From: Chromobotia macracanthus
Taxonomy: Eukaryota; Chordata; Actinopteri; Cypriniformes; Botiidae
NCBI GenBank assembly: GCA_036877525.1
Contig: JAZGTH010000014.1
Location: 2,371,001-2,435,000, forward strand
Direction: 5' to 3'
DNA: 64,000 nucleotides
The notes beneath the pieces are model-generated. The model had not been told where the DNA came from and searched no databases. It was given only the letters and a program-made list of their open reading frames with translations. The position numbers were made by a program, and so were the translations under genes. Below are positions 21,851 through 34,990 of this stretch, piece by piece (position 1 is the stretch's first letter; each line of letters starts with the position of its first letter).

Positions 21851-22554
21851 ATGCAGAAAACATGCACGTAATGAGCCCAGTTCTGCAAAAACTCAGGCAA
21901 CTTGCACAGCAACCTGTTTGTAAAACATCCAATATCAACAATGTCCTGTCATCTCTGTCTATTACTACATCACACAGAGGTGGCAAGGTGATGGCATTTT
22001 TACAGGAAATTTCAATACAGAGTGTACACGGTTTAAAGGTCTCCGTGCCTCATTGCTATACACACAGACTTATAAAGCATTCATTAGGCTGAACCTCAGA
22101 TCTGTCCTCAGATCTGTCCTCAGATCTCACATGTGGAGCTCCAAGAGGGAGGTGTGAATAAGGTTTCCACTGTTTCTGCGCTCTTACGTGGCCAGTGTCA
22201 ACGCCAGGGCACTGGCCCTGAGCAGAGCTTTAAAATAAACACGTCTCAAAGTTTGACAGACACGGTTTGTAATTGCTAATGACTGAAAAGTGAATGCTAG
22301 TCACCACAATGTGCAAAATCAGCCTTTATTACATCACTGTACAAACACGTGTCGTCTCTGCCTCTGCTGTTGATTGGTTATTGTATAAGCGACATATTAC
22401 AGTGTCATTTTCATCGTGACCTGTTCTGTCCTACAGAGCAGTTTCCTGATGCAAGTCAACGTGAAATATGTTGACATCTTGTAAGCCAGGAGGCACCATT
22501 TTGGAGAACTTGGAAGAGGATTAGAGAAAAAGATGGGAGTGCTAAAATTCATTA

Positions 22555-22839
22555 AAGGTGGGGTAGGCTATCTTTTCTAGAAACATGTGTGTTTACATTT
22601 TAACATTTTGGTATATTTCTATCTTCTCCGGAAGGTACAGGACTATAAATTGTTCCTTCTTTTTATTGCATTTGGTCTGAATGCAATGATAGGATGTCCG
22701 ACTTGCCCGTCAAACTATGTATGTGCAGCCCACTACTGCAGGAGGCATGGCTTTGAAGAGCTTCCTGAAGGGAGGGCGGGATATTATGCTTTTAAAGCTG
22801 CTTAGCTAACAGCTCCAAGATTGCCTACCCTACCTTTAA
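22555..22839 (+). repeat. MITE-like repeat (GGTAGG family), copy C
   Basis: Starts AAAGGTGGGGTAGGC and ends GCCTACCCTACCTTT; internal CAATGATAGGATGTCC and GAAGGGAGGGCGGG match the 12886-13212 copy. Confidence 0.7.
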
Positions 22840-24182
22840 GCAAAGACTTTATTTCTGATTCTTAATGAAGCCCTATCAAAAGCAAAATTTCTCACTGTAA
22901 GTGCTGAGGCCTTCTCAAGATGCAGCAAATGACTTCTCAAAGACATCAAATGAATGGGAAAAGGCATTAGAGCAGATAAATAAGGAAATCATTCCAGCTG
23001 TTCATTGGCCAATTTGATGTTCCTTTTTTTAACCGTGGCCCCCATCCCTTCCATTTATCCTATGAGCAGAGTTTGCAAGAAATGTCAGCCCTCATGTGAC
23101 TGATTTGAGATGGGCGATTCCCTTAACCTCATGGACGTATAAAGCAAGACAGCTGTTGGAAGAAATCAAACTTCAGCAGGAGTTGGAAAGACGTATTTTT
23201 CCATCTCTTTGACGGAGCTTTTGGCTTCAACCAGAAGAGTAAATAAAAAACACGGCCACAATATGGCAGGAGGTGACCGAAAGCCCTCATTATATGGCAA
23301 TTATTGTGCAAAAAACCTTTCCTTTTAAAATCAAACTGAAACGTCAGTGCCACTTTGTAAAGACTTTTCAGAAGTAAGACATGACAGAAACTGTAAAGAT
23401 ATGCTTTTCTCTGCATCCACTTCTCGAGAGTTTTAGTAAAAAGTTCAAGATGCACATAGAGTGTTTAAGATTGATCAGTTGGTCTTGTTTATCTCTATAG
23501 TAGAGATTCAACACTGCCTTTGTTATGCAGTGCAGCGTCTGGATTTCTCTATATATTGGCTTAAATGTTTTTTGAATAAGATGTTGTATGTGTTCAAGTA
23601 AGAACTTTCAAAATGCAGATGCCTCCAGCACCACATGCTGCATCAGCTGCATCCTACAAAATTACTTCCCAATGGGCAAAAACAGAAATTAGGAAAATGA
23701 GTCTGTTCCAAATGCACCCTTCAAAAACAAAGAAATAATAAGGGCTGGATTGTTTATTTGACTGATTTTAATGAAGATTTGATTAAATCTGAAATTAAAC
23801 TGAAAATTAATTCCATCTCTTGTGTCAGACCAACAGTGAGAAACATACAACATGTTCTGCAAACATTTGCGTGCCTTTTCTCATTTCCTATTTGGAAACA
23901 GAACTGCATAACATTGGACATTTTATTATGCAGACATGGATCAAAAATACCTGTAATTGAAGAAATAGCTGTAAATTGAAAAAAACGTGGAATTGCACAA
24001 GAAATTATTTGTAGCTGGAAAAGGTACTTTAAACTATAGATTGGTTCGAGAAAAATGGTTCCTTTCATTACCAGGTTCTTAAGGACATTGGTGTAAAAAC
24101 TGCTTTGGTTTTAAACCCTGTATTGGTTTGTATGTCAATATGTTTAGTCATTGAGTTACTTTCAAACAGCTGACAGCTCTTG
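22840..24182. other. Intergenic, no gene seen
   Basis: Overlapping open frames on both strands near 23754-24068 have no recognisable protein and no splice context. A high-complexity patch at about 22975-23110 could be a conserved element. Confidence 0.35.
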
Positions 24183-24345
24183 CACTGTAAAAAAAAAACT
24201 TTTAGATCCTGACTGGTATAACTGAAAAAATAAATAGGTTAAGCAATTTTTCAATCATTTCATAAAAGTTACAGCAACTCAAGACCAGTCAAGATAATGA
24301 TAAGATAAGCTTTTAAGGCAGCAAAGTTTTTTTTACAGGGTGACA
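24183..24345. repeat. Short MITE-like element with CACTGTAAAAAA ends
   Basis: Begins TGCACTGTAAAAAAAAAAC and ends GTTTTTTTTACAGGGTG, a terminal inverted repeat of the type common in cyprinid genomes. Confidence 0.6.
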
Positions 24346-24592
24346 GTCAAACTAACAACTGAATAATTATATTTGAGAAATAATATAACCTTCAAATTCA
24401 TTTAAGTAATTTGCAGTAGTATTAATCTTTACAAAACTATCAGCGCAGCCAAATATTACTCACTGAAAATGTTAATGAAACTTTTTTCCTCTCCTGTTAC
24501 TGCATCAACCCGTGAAACAATGTGAGTTAGACAGAATTCACACCCGTAAACAGCCGTTTTGTATCAGGTATGTGGTTTAATTGATGCTGTAC

Positions 24593-24953
24593 CCAGCTAA
24601 CAGGGAACGTTCTTAAAACTCCTGGGAAACATTTAGAAAACTTTAGCAAGTTATCAAAAAATGATCTTGCAGTAATATAAGTGAAAGTTTTTTTTAACAT
24701 TATGTATTACATATCAAAACATTACTCTTAAGTTGTTAATGGAATGTTTTAAAAACGTTACAGAATTAAATAAATGTTTAAATAAAGTTAAATAACCAAG
24801 CAATAACATTAAAACAACATCTACAAATGGAACATTTCCGGAAAGTTTCCCTACAACTTTCCAAAAAATAACATTTGAAAATGTTTTTGTTACTTGGAAA
24901 TGGAATGGAAATGTTAAGGAAACATTCTTACCAACTAAAAGTGCTAGATGGGT
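24593..24953 (+). repeat. MITE-like repeat (CCCAGCTAACA family), most complete copy
   Basis: Starts CAGCTAACAGGGAACGTTC and ends in a degenerate complement. The body is a chain of AACATT/AATGTT motifs that fold back on each other. Other copies or fragments: 26523-26841, 36428-36705, 44200-44286, 50330-50505, 54142-54396, 54922-55177, 56701-56974. Confidence 0.7.
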
Positions 24954-26522
24954 AAGAGCAGCTTAACTGACTTTAATCAGGGAATGAAAGAATATTTGCC
25001 AAAAAATTAGGAAGCCACATTCAGTTAATAAACCTTTGGCTTCAGTTTTAACTCTGTGAAAGTTTTCAGTGTGGCAGGAAGCATTTTGTAGGAAGGTTTC
25101 ATGAAAGTGATCCCAAAGAAAACATCAAACACCTTTTCAAGTGCGAGTCAAAAATGGAAAAATGTTGTAGAGGCAGCAAATAATAAAAACAAATGGTCAA
25201 ACGATTTTTAAAGCCAGCCAATCATACAATGAGTTATTAAACTTTCTTTTCAGAACTCATTCAGAAACTGCTAATTGGGCATTAATGCACCAAAAAAATC
25301 TAAAAGGAATAACACAGAATTTGGCCAAAAACATCTTGAGAGAACATGCTAAAGCTGGCAAGAGATTTACGTTGTGTTAACATGGCCGTCGACAGAGTAA
25401 TCTGAGCCAAGACAGTACGAGAGTGTGTGCTGTAAAGAGTCGAGTCTCTTAAACATACTGATCAAAATATTGATGGTACATGTAAAATGTGCTCTTTACA
25501 GAGAGTGATTTACATTACAATGGCCTTAATCCAAGAGTGAGGCAGTGCTTCGCTCATTAGCCTCGTTCTTTAGCCCTACACTGAGTGACTGTTGTGTTTA
25601 TATTCTCTTTTCATAAGCTCCGCTTGAAATTCATCAACCTGCATCATTGTTTAACTATGTGCCAATCAAACGCAGACGCTGCAGATGGCTGCCTCTCCCC
25701 TAACCTCGCCCTTGGCAGTTTTAGTCATGCCAAATTTCAGAGTGAAATTAGGTTCTTTAACATTCTCCTTCACACCCTTTTTTATTCGCTTTGCCATGAA
25801 AAGGTGTAACTGCATTCACCAAAGCTGAAATACAGACAGCTGGGGACAATAAAATACAAAATGAAAAAACAAAATCTGTGCCCTGCATGTCATGTGCACA
25901 CAAGTTATGACTTTCTAAAAAAAAAACAGAATTTCTGAATTAACATTGCATTTTGTCATATGGGTCAGAGTTATGGAAACGGTTAATGACATATGGGACT
26001 GAAACTGAGACCGTGGAAAAGAAACAAGAGGACCTACCGCAGACGGGCTTCAATAAATGAAAGTTTCTAGGAATAAAGAAGGTAAATCCATCTGACAAAA
26101 TGAAACAAAACCTGCAGAAAAGTCATTTTTCCTGATGAGAGTGAGAGTGAAAAGTGTTGATGTTTAGAAAAACCGACCAAAGATTAAACAGCTTAATAAC
26201 AATCACAGATCTGTGTGAAACAAGTAAAGAGCATCCACAAAATAATATTAACAGCAAGTATCTTTTTGCTAGATTGTGCTCTGGTTTCATCCACACTTTG
26301 CATCAGTTTAGCTCTAATGTTTATGTTTTTTCTGTTTTCACCTTCAAACGTTACAGATGAGGTCTTCTCTCATCATTTTTTGGGCCATGCTGGCCGGTGA
26401 AGACAATCTCGAGTGAAGGCCCAGAAGCGACTTCAAGCTTCAGATCTTTGCAGGTTGATGTTTCACAGATGCTGCACGTGTCTGCCTGCATATTTCAGAA
26501 AACACTAGGATCAAGCAGAACG
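24954..26522. other. Intergenic, no gene seen
   Basis: Contains a balanced-composition stretch around 25560-25760 that could be a conserved element. No coding evidence for the short frames here. Confidence 0.3.
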
Positions 26523-26841
26523 TAAGAATGTTTCCCCAACATTTCCATTAAGTAACAAAAACATAAAAAATGCTTATTTTGAAAGTTCTAGGAACATTGT
26601 ATTACCATTATTGCTGGGTTAAAAGAAAATTATTCATATTTTTAATTCTATAATGTTTTTAAAACATTCCACTTATAACTTCAGAATAACATTTTTTATA
26701 TGTATAGATATATAATGTTAAAAAAGTTCTAGTAACATTTTGATAACTTTTATAAAATTATAAAAGATAAACTTTTGATAACTTTAAGAGAACCTTTAAA
26801 GAACATTAGCCAACATTCTCAGAATATTCCCTGTTAGCTGG
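26523..26841 (-). repeat. MITE-like repeat (CCCAGCTAACA family), reverse copy
   Basis: Ends CAGAATATTCCCTGTTAGCTGG, the reverse of the family 5' end, after a body of AACATT/AATGTT motifs. Confidence 0.65.
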
Positions 26842-29800
26842 ATTCCCTCTATAGCTTCCATCACATGCACCATCATGCTGAAAGACTCAGCCTCAGTGTC
26901 CTTCCACTGTCACGCTGAAATTAATAACCGTTCATTTGTATTTAATGCTCAATTTCCTCTCTGTTATTTCAGGCTGGGTAGAGTCGGGCGCGGTTTACAT
27001 GACAGACTTTCTCTTTGTCTCTTTTTTTAATATGCCAAATGGCTTGTGCAAATGTTGCCTGCATGTCAAACAACATCTCATTACCGAGTCACGTTGAGGG
27101 CTATAGGATCGCACATGGAAAAATAGAAAACTCAGTGTTTTTTGTTTAAACTTTAAAACAGGAATGAAAATGTCATGCACACCACTCAGAATGCTCTTAT
27201 GACTTTGGCTGAAACAAGTGTGAACATTTTGGATGATTTCAATGGTTCTGTGCCAGCAGTGGAAAACACATATATTGTCTCACCGGTCTGCAAAACAAAG
27301 AGAATCGTTACGGGACTTTAAAACCTGGACTGTGATTCAGAGCATGTTGTTTTATGGAGAGATATGCTCTGCTTTTTCACTCATGTTTATGTTTATTCCC
27401 ATATTATGAAACATCACAGCTCAAACTATTAAAGGGATCTTCAAGCTCTGTATCTTCAACTGTAACAGGATTTTTAAGGTGTCATCTGTCAAACTTCTTA
27501 CTTTAGTTTCACTACACACTATAAAAACAGAGAAAAATAACACATTATCTATTATCTGTTAATCATAAGATATTAAAAAGATTCCAGAATCTATATACTA
27601 TACACTGTATTCCTAAACACTTCTCAGACAGTATGGGAACAAATCTACTTTTTGCCAATATGTAAAGCATTATTTTTTAATAGTCGCCTTTGAATTATTT
27701 AGCATTCATAAGACTCACCATAATAAGTTCACCTTATTTTCTGTGACCAGTGTTCAGTGACTTGGGCCTGTGAAATAAAAAACAGAACATGAAACAGGTA
27801 ACATCATTTTACGTCACTTCAGATATGAAAACATGCAAATGAAGAATAATGTAAAGTGTTGTCATAAGATTTCAAGAGCTTTTATGAGTGTTATTTAAAA
27901 TCTCTTTGTTGAGATATTTCTTGGGGTTCTTTAAAGGTTACCACCTGTAGGTGAAAAATATTAGGTTATGTCCTTAATATTTTTCCAATATGTGTGACAG
28001 ATACACTTCCATTACACTGGAAAGCAAAGGAAAATTGATATTAAATATTAACTTCAGTACAAAACTTTACTAACTCATTAACTCATGTTTTTATAATTGA
28101 TATTTATCATTTTTAACAACATACTAGCTGCATACAGTAAAAAATAAAATATCATACAGTTAATATGACGGACGTTTTGTGTTGCACAGAAGAAAAACGT
28201 CATACAGGTGTGGAATGACGAGGGTGAGTAAAAGAAAAAAGAAAGAAATTTCATTTTCCTTTAAGTCTGTTTTGAGACTAACTCTCGCAGGTACAAGGAA
28301 GAGACAGAGTTTGGCTTTATAGGGACGTGCTTTTGCTAGAAACAGACACAGTCTTTGAGGCAGTTTTCAGGTGTGATTGACAGCAGGCTGGGTTTCATCA
28401 ACAGTGCTAATACATCCCTGTAAACCCACGCTCTCAGAAATGTGTTACAATCTTAATACACGGATATCTGTTTGATATCAAACCAATATCTTTACACTTA
28501 GTTAACACCCTAAATTTCAAGCTATTGCAGGTTTCTGCCTCAGTCCTCCTCAACTTCTGCCCGCACTTTAACAGGCTAATGAAACTTTTTAGATTGCACT
28601 TTCTGTAAGAGGAAATTCTACCGCTCATGAAAACAAATGAAGAAAAATATTAAACACACAAATATGGCAAAATCCAAGCAATGAACAGAATTAGAATCAT
28701 TTCCCTAATTTATAAAAACAATAGATGACGGAAAAGCAACATTTATTAACTATGTAAGACACAATGAGAAATGCTTATGATTATAAAACAGTAGGAGATA
28801 ACAATACATGCAGGAATTAGATTATGAAATTTAATGAAAATGAACACTATGAAATTTCATTGCCAGATCTATTTATGACAACATGATATAAAGATATAAA
28901 TGTATCTGTCTGAGATATAAGATTGTAAATAAAGGTTTAAGATAAAGGTTTTACTCTGTGATCTTGAAATGGACAATTTTGCTTTCTTTGTTAGAAGGTT
29001 ATGTTAAATGTTTAGGAAATAGAATCAGGACTTAAGAACAATTCAATTCTTTAAAATCCCTTGATGCTTTTTTTAAATAAGCGTCTGTGTTCTGTAATAT
29101 GATCTCTTAAAAGAGGAAATGTTTTCCTAAGTTTTATTACATGCAGAACTAATGTCTCTGTCAGAAAGAATACGAGCAATGTCTTGTGTTTCAAACGAAA
29201 CGTTTTGTTTACGTTGGCAGCACAATTTCCCTGAACATGTTTACACCTTCCTATATACTAAATCTTACTAGAATGACATAAATCTGCTCTGTACTTATCT
29301 TAAATATATTGATGATCATAATACAAGGTACCATAATACAGGTGAAAAATAAGAAACATAAACGTTACATTATAATGTAAGAGAAATAACTGATAACAAA
29401 AATAATAGTCATTGCCACATAAATAAAATCTAATCATATATGATGGATCATGCAGGAAATTATGGGAACTTTTTTCACTATGAATTACAGAATGACTCAT
29501 TCCTCATGAGTTTTAACAATAACTTACTGGTGAAAACATCACACTGCATTACAATTGTTTTTACAATATAAAATTTGATTCTGAAAATGACTTTTTTTTA
29601 CAGTGTGCCCTCTTCGATTACCCCTTTAACTTTGTTTATGTAACTCTGTTGGACAGTTCAGGACCTGTTTTTGGTTGTGTTAGTGTTGGAGGAGTGGGGG
29701 AGAGGTGATGCTTTTGTAACTGTACGATGGATCTAATTGTAGTTGCTTTGCAGGGATATTGGAAGAGTCGAGACATCTGGTGAGGGCATTATGAAAAACT

Positions 29801-30143
29801 GTTTCCCGCTCAAGGGAAGAAAGCTTTGCAAAACAGAAGAATATACTTGTCAGGATATCTGGTGGGAAATGACAGTACTTTCCTAAATGATGTATTCCAT
29901 TACATAGTGATAGACTTAAATGCTTCCAGGCAAATATCCTAAAGTGTCTTGTGAGAGATGTTTTCGAAACAGCACTAATAGCTGTTCTTATTTTTGATAG
30001 CTGCTGGACACATGCCATGTCAGTTCAAGTGTTTCTAGTTTCTAAAATTTGATTAGTTTTTTCTTTTAAATCAGAACCTGCTTGTATCAGATTAAGGTTA
30101 ACCAGCAAATGGAATAAATAAAGCATATCGCTTTCTGCTTAAT
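26842..30143. other. Intergenic AT-rich DNA, no gene seen
   Basis: A fragment at about 28165-28262 (CATACAGGTGTGGAATGACG) belongs to the family at 8106-8388. Otherwise nothing recognised. Confidence 0.4.
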
Positions 30144-30420
30144 AAAAAATATGATTTCCCTGCTGGAAATCCAGCTTAAGCTGGTAGCTGTGTTTTGAAA
30201 CATGCTATCTTGTTTCTAGCAGTTTCATGTTGGACTACTGCATTTCAAAAGCAGCTTGATCACCATAAGCTGGAAAGTCCCGCTAATAGCTGGTTTGTTG
30301 CTTATCCAAGGCAGTCTACAAGCTAATGACCAGCTTGGAGCAGCTAGAAACCAGTCAACAGTCTTCAAACCTGGTAAACTAGCTGCCTACAGGCTCAAGC
30401 TGGTTTTTCAGCAGAGATGT
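30144..30420. repeat. MITE-like palindromic repeat rich in AGCTGG / CCAGCT
   Basis: Begins TTTCCCTGCTGGAAATCCAG and ends CTGGTTTTTCAGCAGAG. Internal CCAGCTTAAGCTGG and GACCAGCTTGGAGCAGCTAG match a widespread cyprinid element. Confidence 0.65.
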
Positions 30421-31270
30421 CCGAGAGCATTTCACTGTATATGAGCTAGTCTGTCACATCAGAGCATCTCTGAGGTCCTTAAGCCAGTAAGAGCCACTTC
30501 ATGTTTGTTTAGTCGCACATTCACAACTTCGAGATTTGCAGGGGCTCATCAAGAGGTTTGAATGCGGAGCCATGAAAAGCAGCTTTTGAAGGTCATCAGT
30601 CACATCCACAAGTCTACGGTATATAAGAGGAACATATGAAGCACAGAGAAGCAAAGAAGAACTTAAAAAGAGACAGGAAGTCAGCAATCAACTACCTAGC
30701 CAAACCATGCCAGCTAATTCGGGCTAAATTTGAACCACGAGTATGTTTTAGGGCCACTCCCGATTCAGATGAGCCAAGCTATCAAAACAATTGGAACCAC
30801 TCCTTCATTAGGTGAGGTCTTTGGCATAAAGGCATGGCACATTAAGCTTTGTTGCTTGAGTGACGTGACCTGGTGTTGACCCCGTCTCACAGAGGACACA
30901 GCAGTTAAGTAATCGCCTGTGTACACAACCTTTCCTCGGCTCTCCCTCCAGCCTCTGTCAGATCTGAAGGGATGACACACAGCCCACTTTCACAGCCCCT
31001 CCAGCCTGCTCCACAGGAACCAGATTAACACCACAGAGGAACACAAAGAGTAAAAAATGTCTTTAGTGCTTTCAGGCAGAGTGCAAAACTAATCATTTCA
31101 CAATAATGCGTGCAGGAAATGGTGACGAGTTAAGCTTTTAATGCACACTGGTAATCATTCTGATTAAAATAAACGCGTTACTGTACTTTTGGCCCTGCAC
31201 TGTTTGTCTTGCATTTGCAGTGGATATAGTGATATTCACAAATATTCACTCTTTGAAGGCCAGCTTTGCA
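30421..31270. other. Intergenic, no gene seen
   Basis: Mixed composition, short frames only, none recognised. Confidence 0.4.
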
Positions 31271-31271
31271 T

Positions 31272-31416
31272 TATTATTTGGCAGACGCTTTAATTCGAAA
31301 CGACTTACAGTGCATTTAAGCTATACATGTGATCAGTATGTGTGTTCCCTGGGATTCGAACCCACAACTGTTTGTGCTGCTGTCACAATGCTCTATCAGC
31401 TGAGCTACAGGAACAT
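31272..31416 (-). mobile_element. tRNA-derived SINE with LINE-2-type tail
   Basis: Read on the minus strand: GTTCCTGTAGCTCAGCTGAT head, box B GGTTCGAATCCCAGGGAAC and the tail GTAAGTCGTTTCG...AAGCGTCTGCCAAATAA. Same family as 33064-33206, 48077-48210, 51698-51855 and 62448-62604. Confidence 0.8.
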
Positions 31417-31599
31417 TATAAATTATTTTTTATGTATCAGTTTATTGATTGTGCCAAAAGTAAGATAGGAATTTATGTAGAAGTGTTATTCTTTTTCCAG
31501 CAGTTTAAAATGTACTGTCCTTCATGTTGTAAAAAGGAATACAATGTTCCTTTGGGGAAAAACAGAACTGAGGACGTATTTTCCAATTATTAGATCATT

Positions 31600-32700
31600 C
31601 ACTGTGCCCACATTTGGCAGGAAAAACCGCCATTACCTGCAGTAACTGACGTATCCTCGGAGAGGCTGCAAACATTATTTTAAACTGTGGTGCCTGGGGA
31701 GGTCATTACCGCCAAGTTCATTTAACTGTGCGCCCTGTATGTCATTTTCTACACACTGTAAATCAAACATTACCAGCTTTCTTAAACTCTGTGTAATACA
31801 TTGAATTTAAAACCATTTAAGTCAGTTTTTCTATGTACACCATGTGCAATTACACCACAAGAAGATCCAGCCGTGTGACTGGCTTCATCTATCATTGGTG
31901 TCACGGGCCATTTTTATGCTTATCCCAAAACTGGGGCAAAACGTTGTGGGTACATGAAACCCCCAGTGTGCCGGGCTGAGACATTTTATTTATAAAAAAC
32001 ACTTTGATGGATGCCAATTTAAATTTCTTTAACACAGAAATGATCTTATGATCTCATTGCGTCATGGACATTCAAAACGTTGTTGAAAACATTACCCAAG
32101 GGTGCTCGCTGGTCCACCTTTGTTACGCCTCTAACTGCTGCTTCTCCACCTCCCAATGAGTTACCAAAAACAAAGAGCACAGCGGTTTAACAGGTCTGCC
32201 TTTGTAGCCAGACAGGCTTGTCTCTGCTCTCCCAATTGATTCAGTGGCACGCTCCTTGTTTGAAAAGGAAAGACATGTTGAGGGTTAGAAGACTTTTAGT
32301 TCATTCATTAATCACAGGAGTAAACAGCCCATCCACTGACACCTGGTAAGGTTAATGCCCAGGACCCCCATGTAATCATCACCTCCCCCACACCCAGACT
32401 CGCATGAAAGCGTCTGATTATAGAGGAAACGGGAATTAACAGAAACATTTCACGAAGGCGGTCTCCAGTTCGTTGGGTAGCGAAGGACGGATCTGCGGAA
32501 AAATGGAGAGGCTGTTGGCTGATTGGAGTGTTCCCTTGAGGGAGCCAAGTGGGAAGAGGTATAGGGGTGAAAGGTCAAGCCTACACCAAATTAGTACTGT
32601 CTGTTATTCAAAACTAAAATAAAGCAGGAGCAGAAGTACGCGATTTCCACCCCCCGATGCTGGGGCGCGTTCTGCTCTCTTTCTTCAAATTACTGAGAGG
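31600..32700. promoter_or_regulatory. High-complexity intergenic stretch, candidate enhancers
   Basis: Balanced base composition with no repeats or coding frames, e.g. 31610-31740 (CCGCCATTACCTGCAG, GGTCATTACCGCC) and 32390-32740 (GTCGCAATTAGTGG). Such islands in the barx1-phf2 interval could be conserved noncoding elements. Inference from composition only. Confidence 0.25.
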
Positions 32701-33063
32701 CCACGTCGCAATTAGTGGTTTGTTTCTTTTAGACTGAAATATAGCCAGAATTCATAGCTTTCAAATCACTTCACTGGAAAAAGTACTTGTAAAACATGAT
32801 ACAGCAATTTGTTACACAGGCAGCGAGTGCACAGGGTATTTGCATACCGTCACGTAAAACGTGGAAGAGAATATAAGTTGTTTCCAGTAGGGTCTGTAAC
32901 AGAAAACAGCCTGCTAAAGTTATTACACCTCCCTCATTAAGGAAGTATGCAGCACTAAACTTTAGTATACTTCTCTGCTTCTGGCTCCAGTTAATGTCTC
33001 ATGTGTCAAAATAGTACTTACGATTGCTTGGACTTGTAATTCCAGGTTTTTCTCTGTGCATAA

Positions 33064-33206
33064 TTTACATTCATGCATTTGGCAGACTTTTATCTAAAGC
33101 AGCTTACAGTGCATTAAAGCTGATCATTACATGTGTTCCCTGGAAATCGAACCCATGACCTTTTGCAATGCTAACGCAATGCTCTACCAGCTGAGCTACA
33201 GGAACA
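33064..33206 (-). mobile_element. tRNA-derived SINE with LINE-2-type tail
   Basis: The minus strand shows GTTCCTGTAGCTCAGCTGG, a box B-like GGTTCGATTTCC and a GTAAGCTGCTTTAGATAAAAG tail. Diverged and immobile-looking. Confidence 0.8.
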
Positions 33207-34729
33207 CTAACTGCAACATGACTGTCAGCCAGCTGAAAACCAAGAACAAAACAGTTTTTTATTTACAGGAATACACAAACACAAATCCTCTGTTGAGTCT
33301 CACCCATGTAAATGACTCATGTGCAACTGCTGAATGTTTAGCATGCCAACTTTGACATGAATCAATAACTTCTCTATGCATTAATATCATCTCCCAGTAA
33401 CGTTACAAAAGTGTTAAAGAAGAGTTCTGACCCAGCACCACCTGCTCCTGATTAAAGATGTCACCGTATAACTTGGGAATCAAATATGGAGCATGTTTTC
33501 ATCTCTGTTACGTAATAGAGAAATCATTCCATTAATGAAGAGACATAACTGAAAACCTAATATGCTTTGTATTCACTTGTTAATATGATGTCATCGATGA
33601 TGTCATTACATTGTATTCGTAGCACGAAGTATGTTGTCTTATTTAACACAACAGCACCCTAAAAGAAAGGGTAAAATAAGCAGATTAATAATAAACGATT
33701 AACACAGTCTGACTGGGATGACTGCACTTAGTTATGCAGTAATGAAAGATCAGGCAACGTTTCTCACGCTCATGATGAATAGCAAACTACACTTAACATC
33801 CTCGACACAGCTTCACTGAGGCTTTTTTATGAGAAGGTTTACAAGTGCTGTGTCATAAATGAAGAAGAGAATTTAAACATCTGCTTCGCGATACAGATTC
33901 CTAAATGCAGCGGAATGAGGGCTGCGCGCCCATCCAACACAGTCACTCTGGAATTTCTGGATTAGGCCCCGTCAACGAAGACTGCACATTCATAAGACTT
34001 ACACTGTAGGAATTACATTAGCAGAATGTCATAAGAAGTTATTTACACTTTAAACCTGTGCTGTGTCTGGCAGCTGCTTGCGAGATGTTTGGAGAAGAAA
34101 CTGTTTCCTGGCGAAAACGACTGCGCTGTGCAATCATTTTAAACACTGAATGGCACACAGAAGCATTCGCTGTAAATAAACTTGAGGGCTTGTTGTGAGT
34201 GAATACAGGATAAATTAGGACGTGATGAACTGAATCTGAAATAAAAACGCAATGATTTTTAGCATTTGTGGGCTGGTTGACAGTTTTCTGTGCTGCATTT
34301 CAGTGTGGTTATCCTCGAGGTTATTTTAGAGAGACTAAACTACAGATATCAGAAGGTGATGAGACAGATCACTTAAAAAATGAATAAACTGGTAAATTGC
34401 AATGATGAATATGACAGCTGCAGGAGTGGAAGTCCCGCCTTACAAACTGAATGGACCAATCACTGCTTTTTAAGGCACAAATAATATATTTCTGTTTGCA
34501 TGATTTGATCGTCATTTTATTGCTAATCTGTAATGGTTACTGGATCCTTGACAATGGTTTATGCACAATAAACAAAGTCAACTGCATTACTCTGTACCAT
34601 TCTCTGTGGAGCAATTCTCCACCATGTTGTTCATCTAAATGATCCTTGTTTATTTCATTTCATTCCATACCGTAACAATAACAGGTGACTATATTATATT
34701 CCAATTCACTTTTAAAAAGGGGCTTCATG
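33207..34729. other. Intergenic; part of it high complexity
   Basis: No gene. 33860-34110 has balanced composition (GCAGCGGAATGAGGGCTGCG and following) and could be a conserved element. Confidence 0.3.
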
Positions 34730-34990
34730 ATGCCACAGAAGAACCATTTTGGGCTGTTTGTTTCCATAAAGAACCTTTAACAACCACAAAACCTTTCTGT
34801 TTCACAGAACGTCCTTTGTAGTGGAAACGGTTCTTTAGACTATTAAAAGGTAAGAAAGAAATGGTTCTTTATAGAACCTTTGACTAAAAGGTACTTTGGG
34901 GAATCAAAAATGGTTCTTCTATGGCATCGCTGTGAAGAACCTTTTTAGAACCTTGAAGAACCTTTCTGAAGAACCTTTTAGGAGTGCAAA
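34730..34990. repeat. MITE-like repeat rich in AAGAACC / GGTTCTT
   Basis: Many GAAGAACCTTT and GGTTCTTTA motifs that are mutually complementary, with mirrored ends. This matches a common cyprinid palindromic element. Confidence 0.65.

Noticed and set aside
23754..24068. Overlapping frames on both strands
   Set aside because: AT-rich intergenic DNA with no splice context, domain or homologue recognised.
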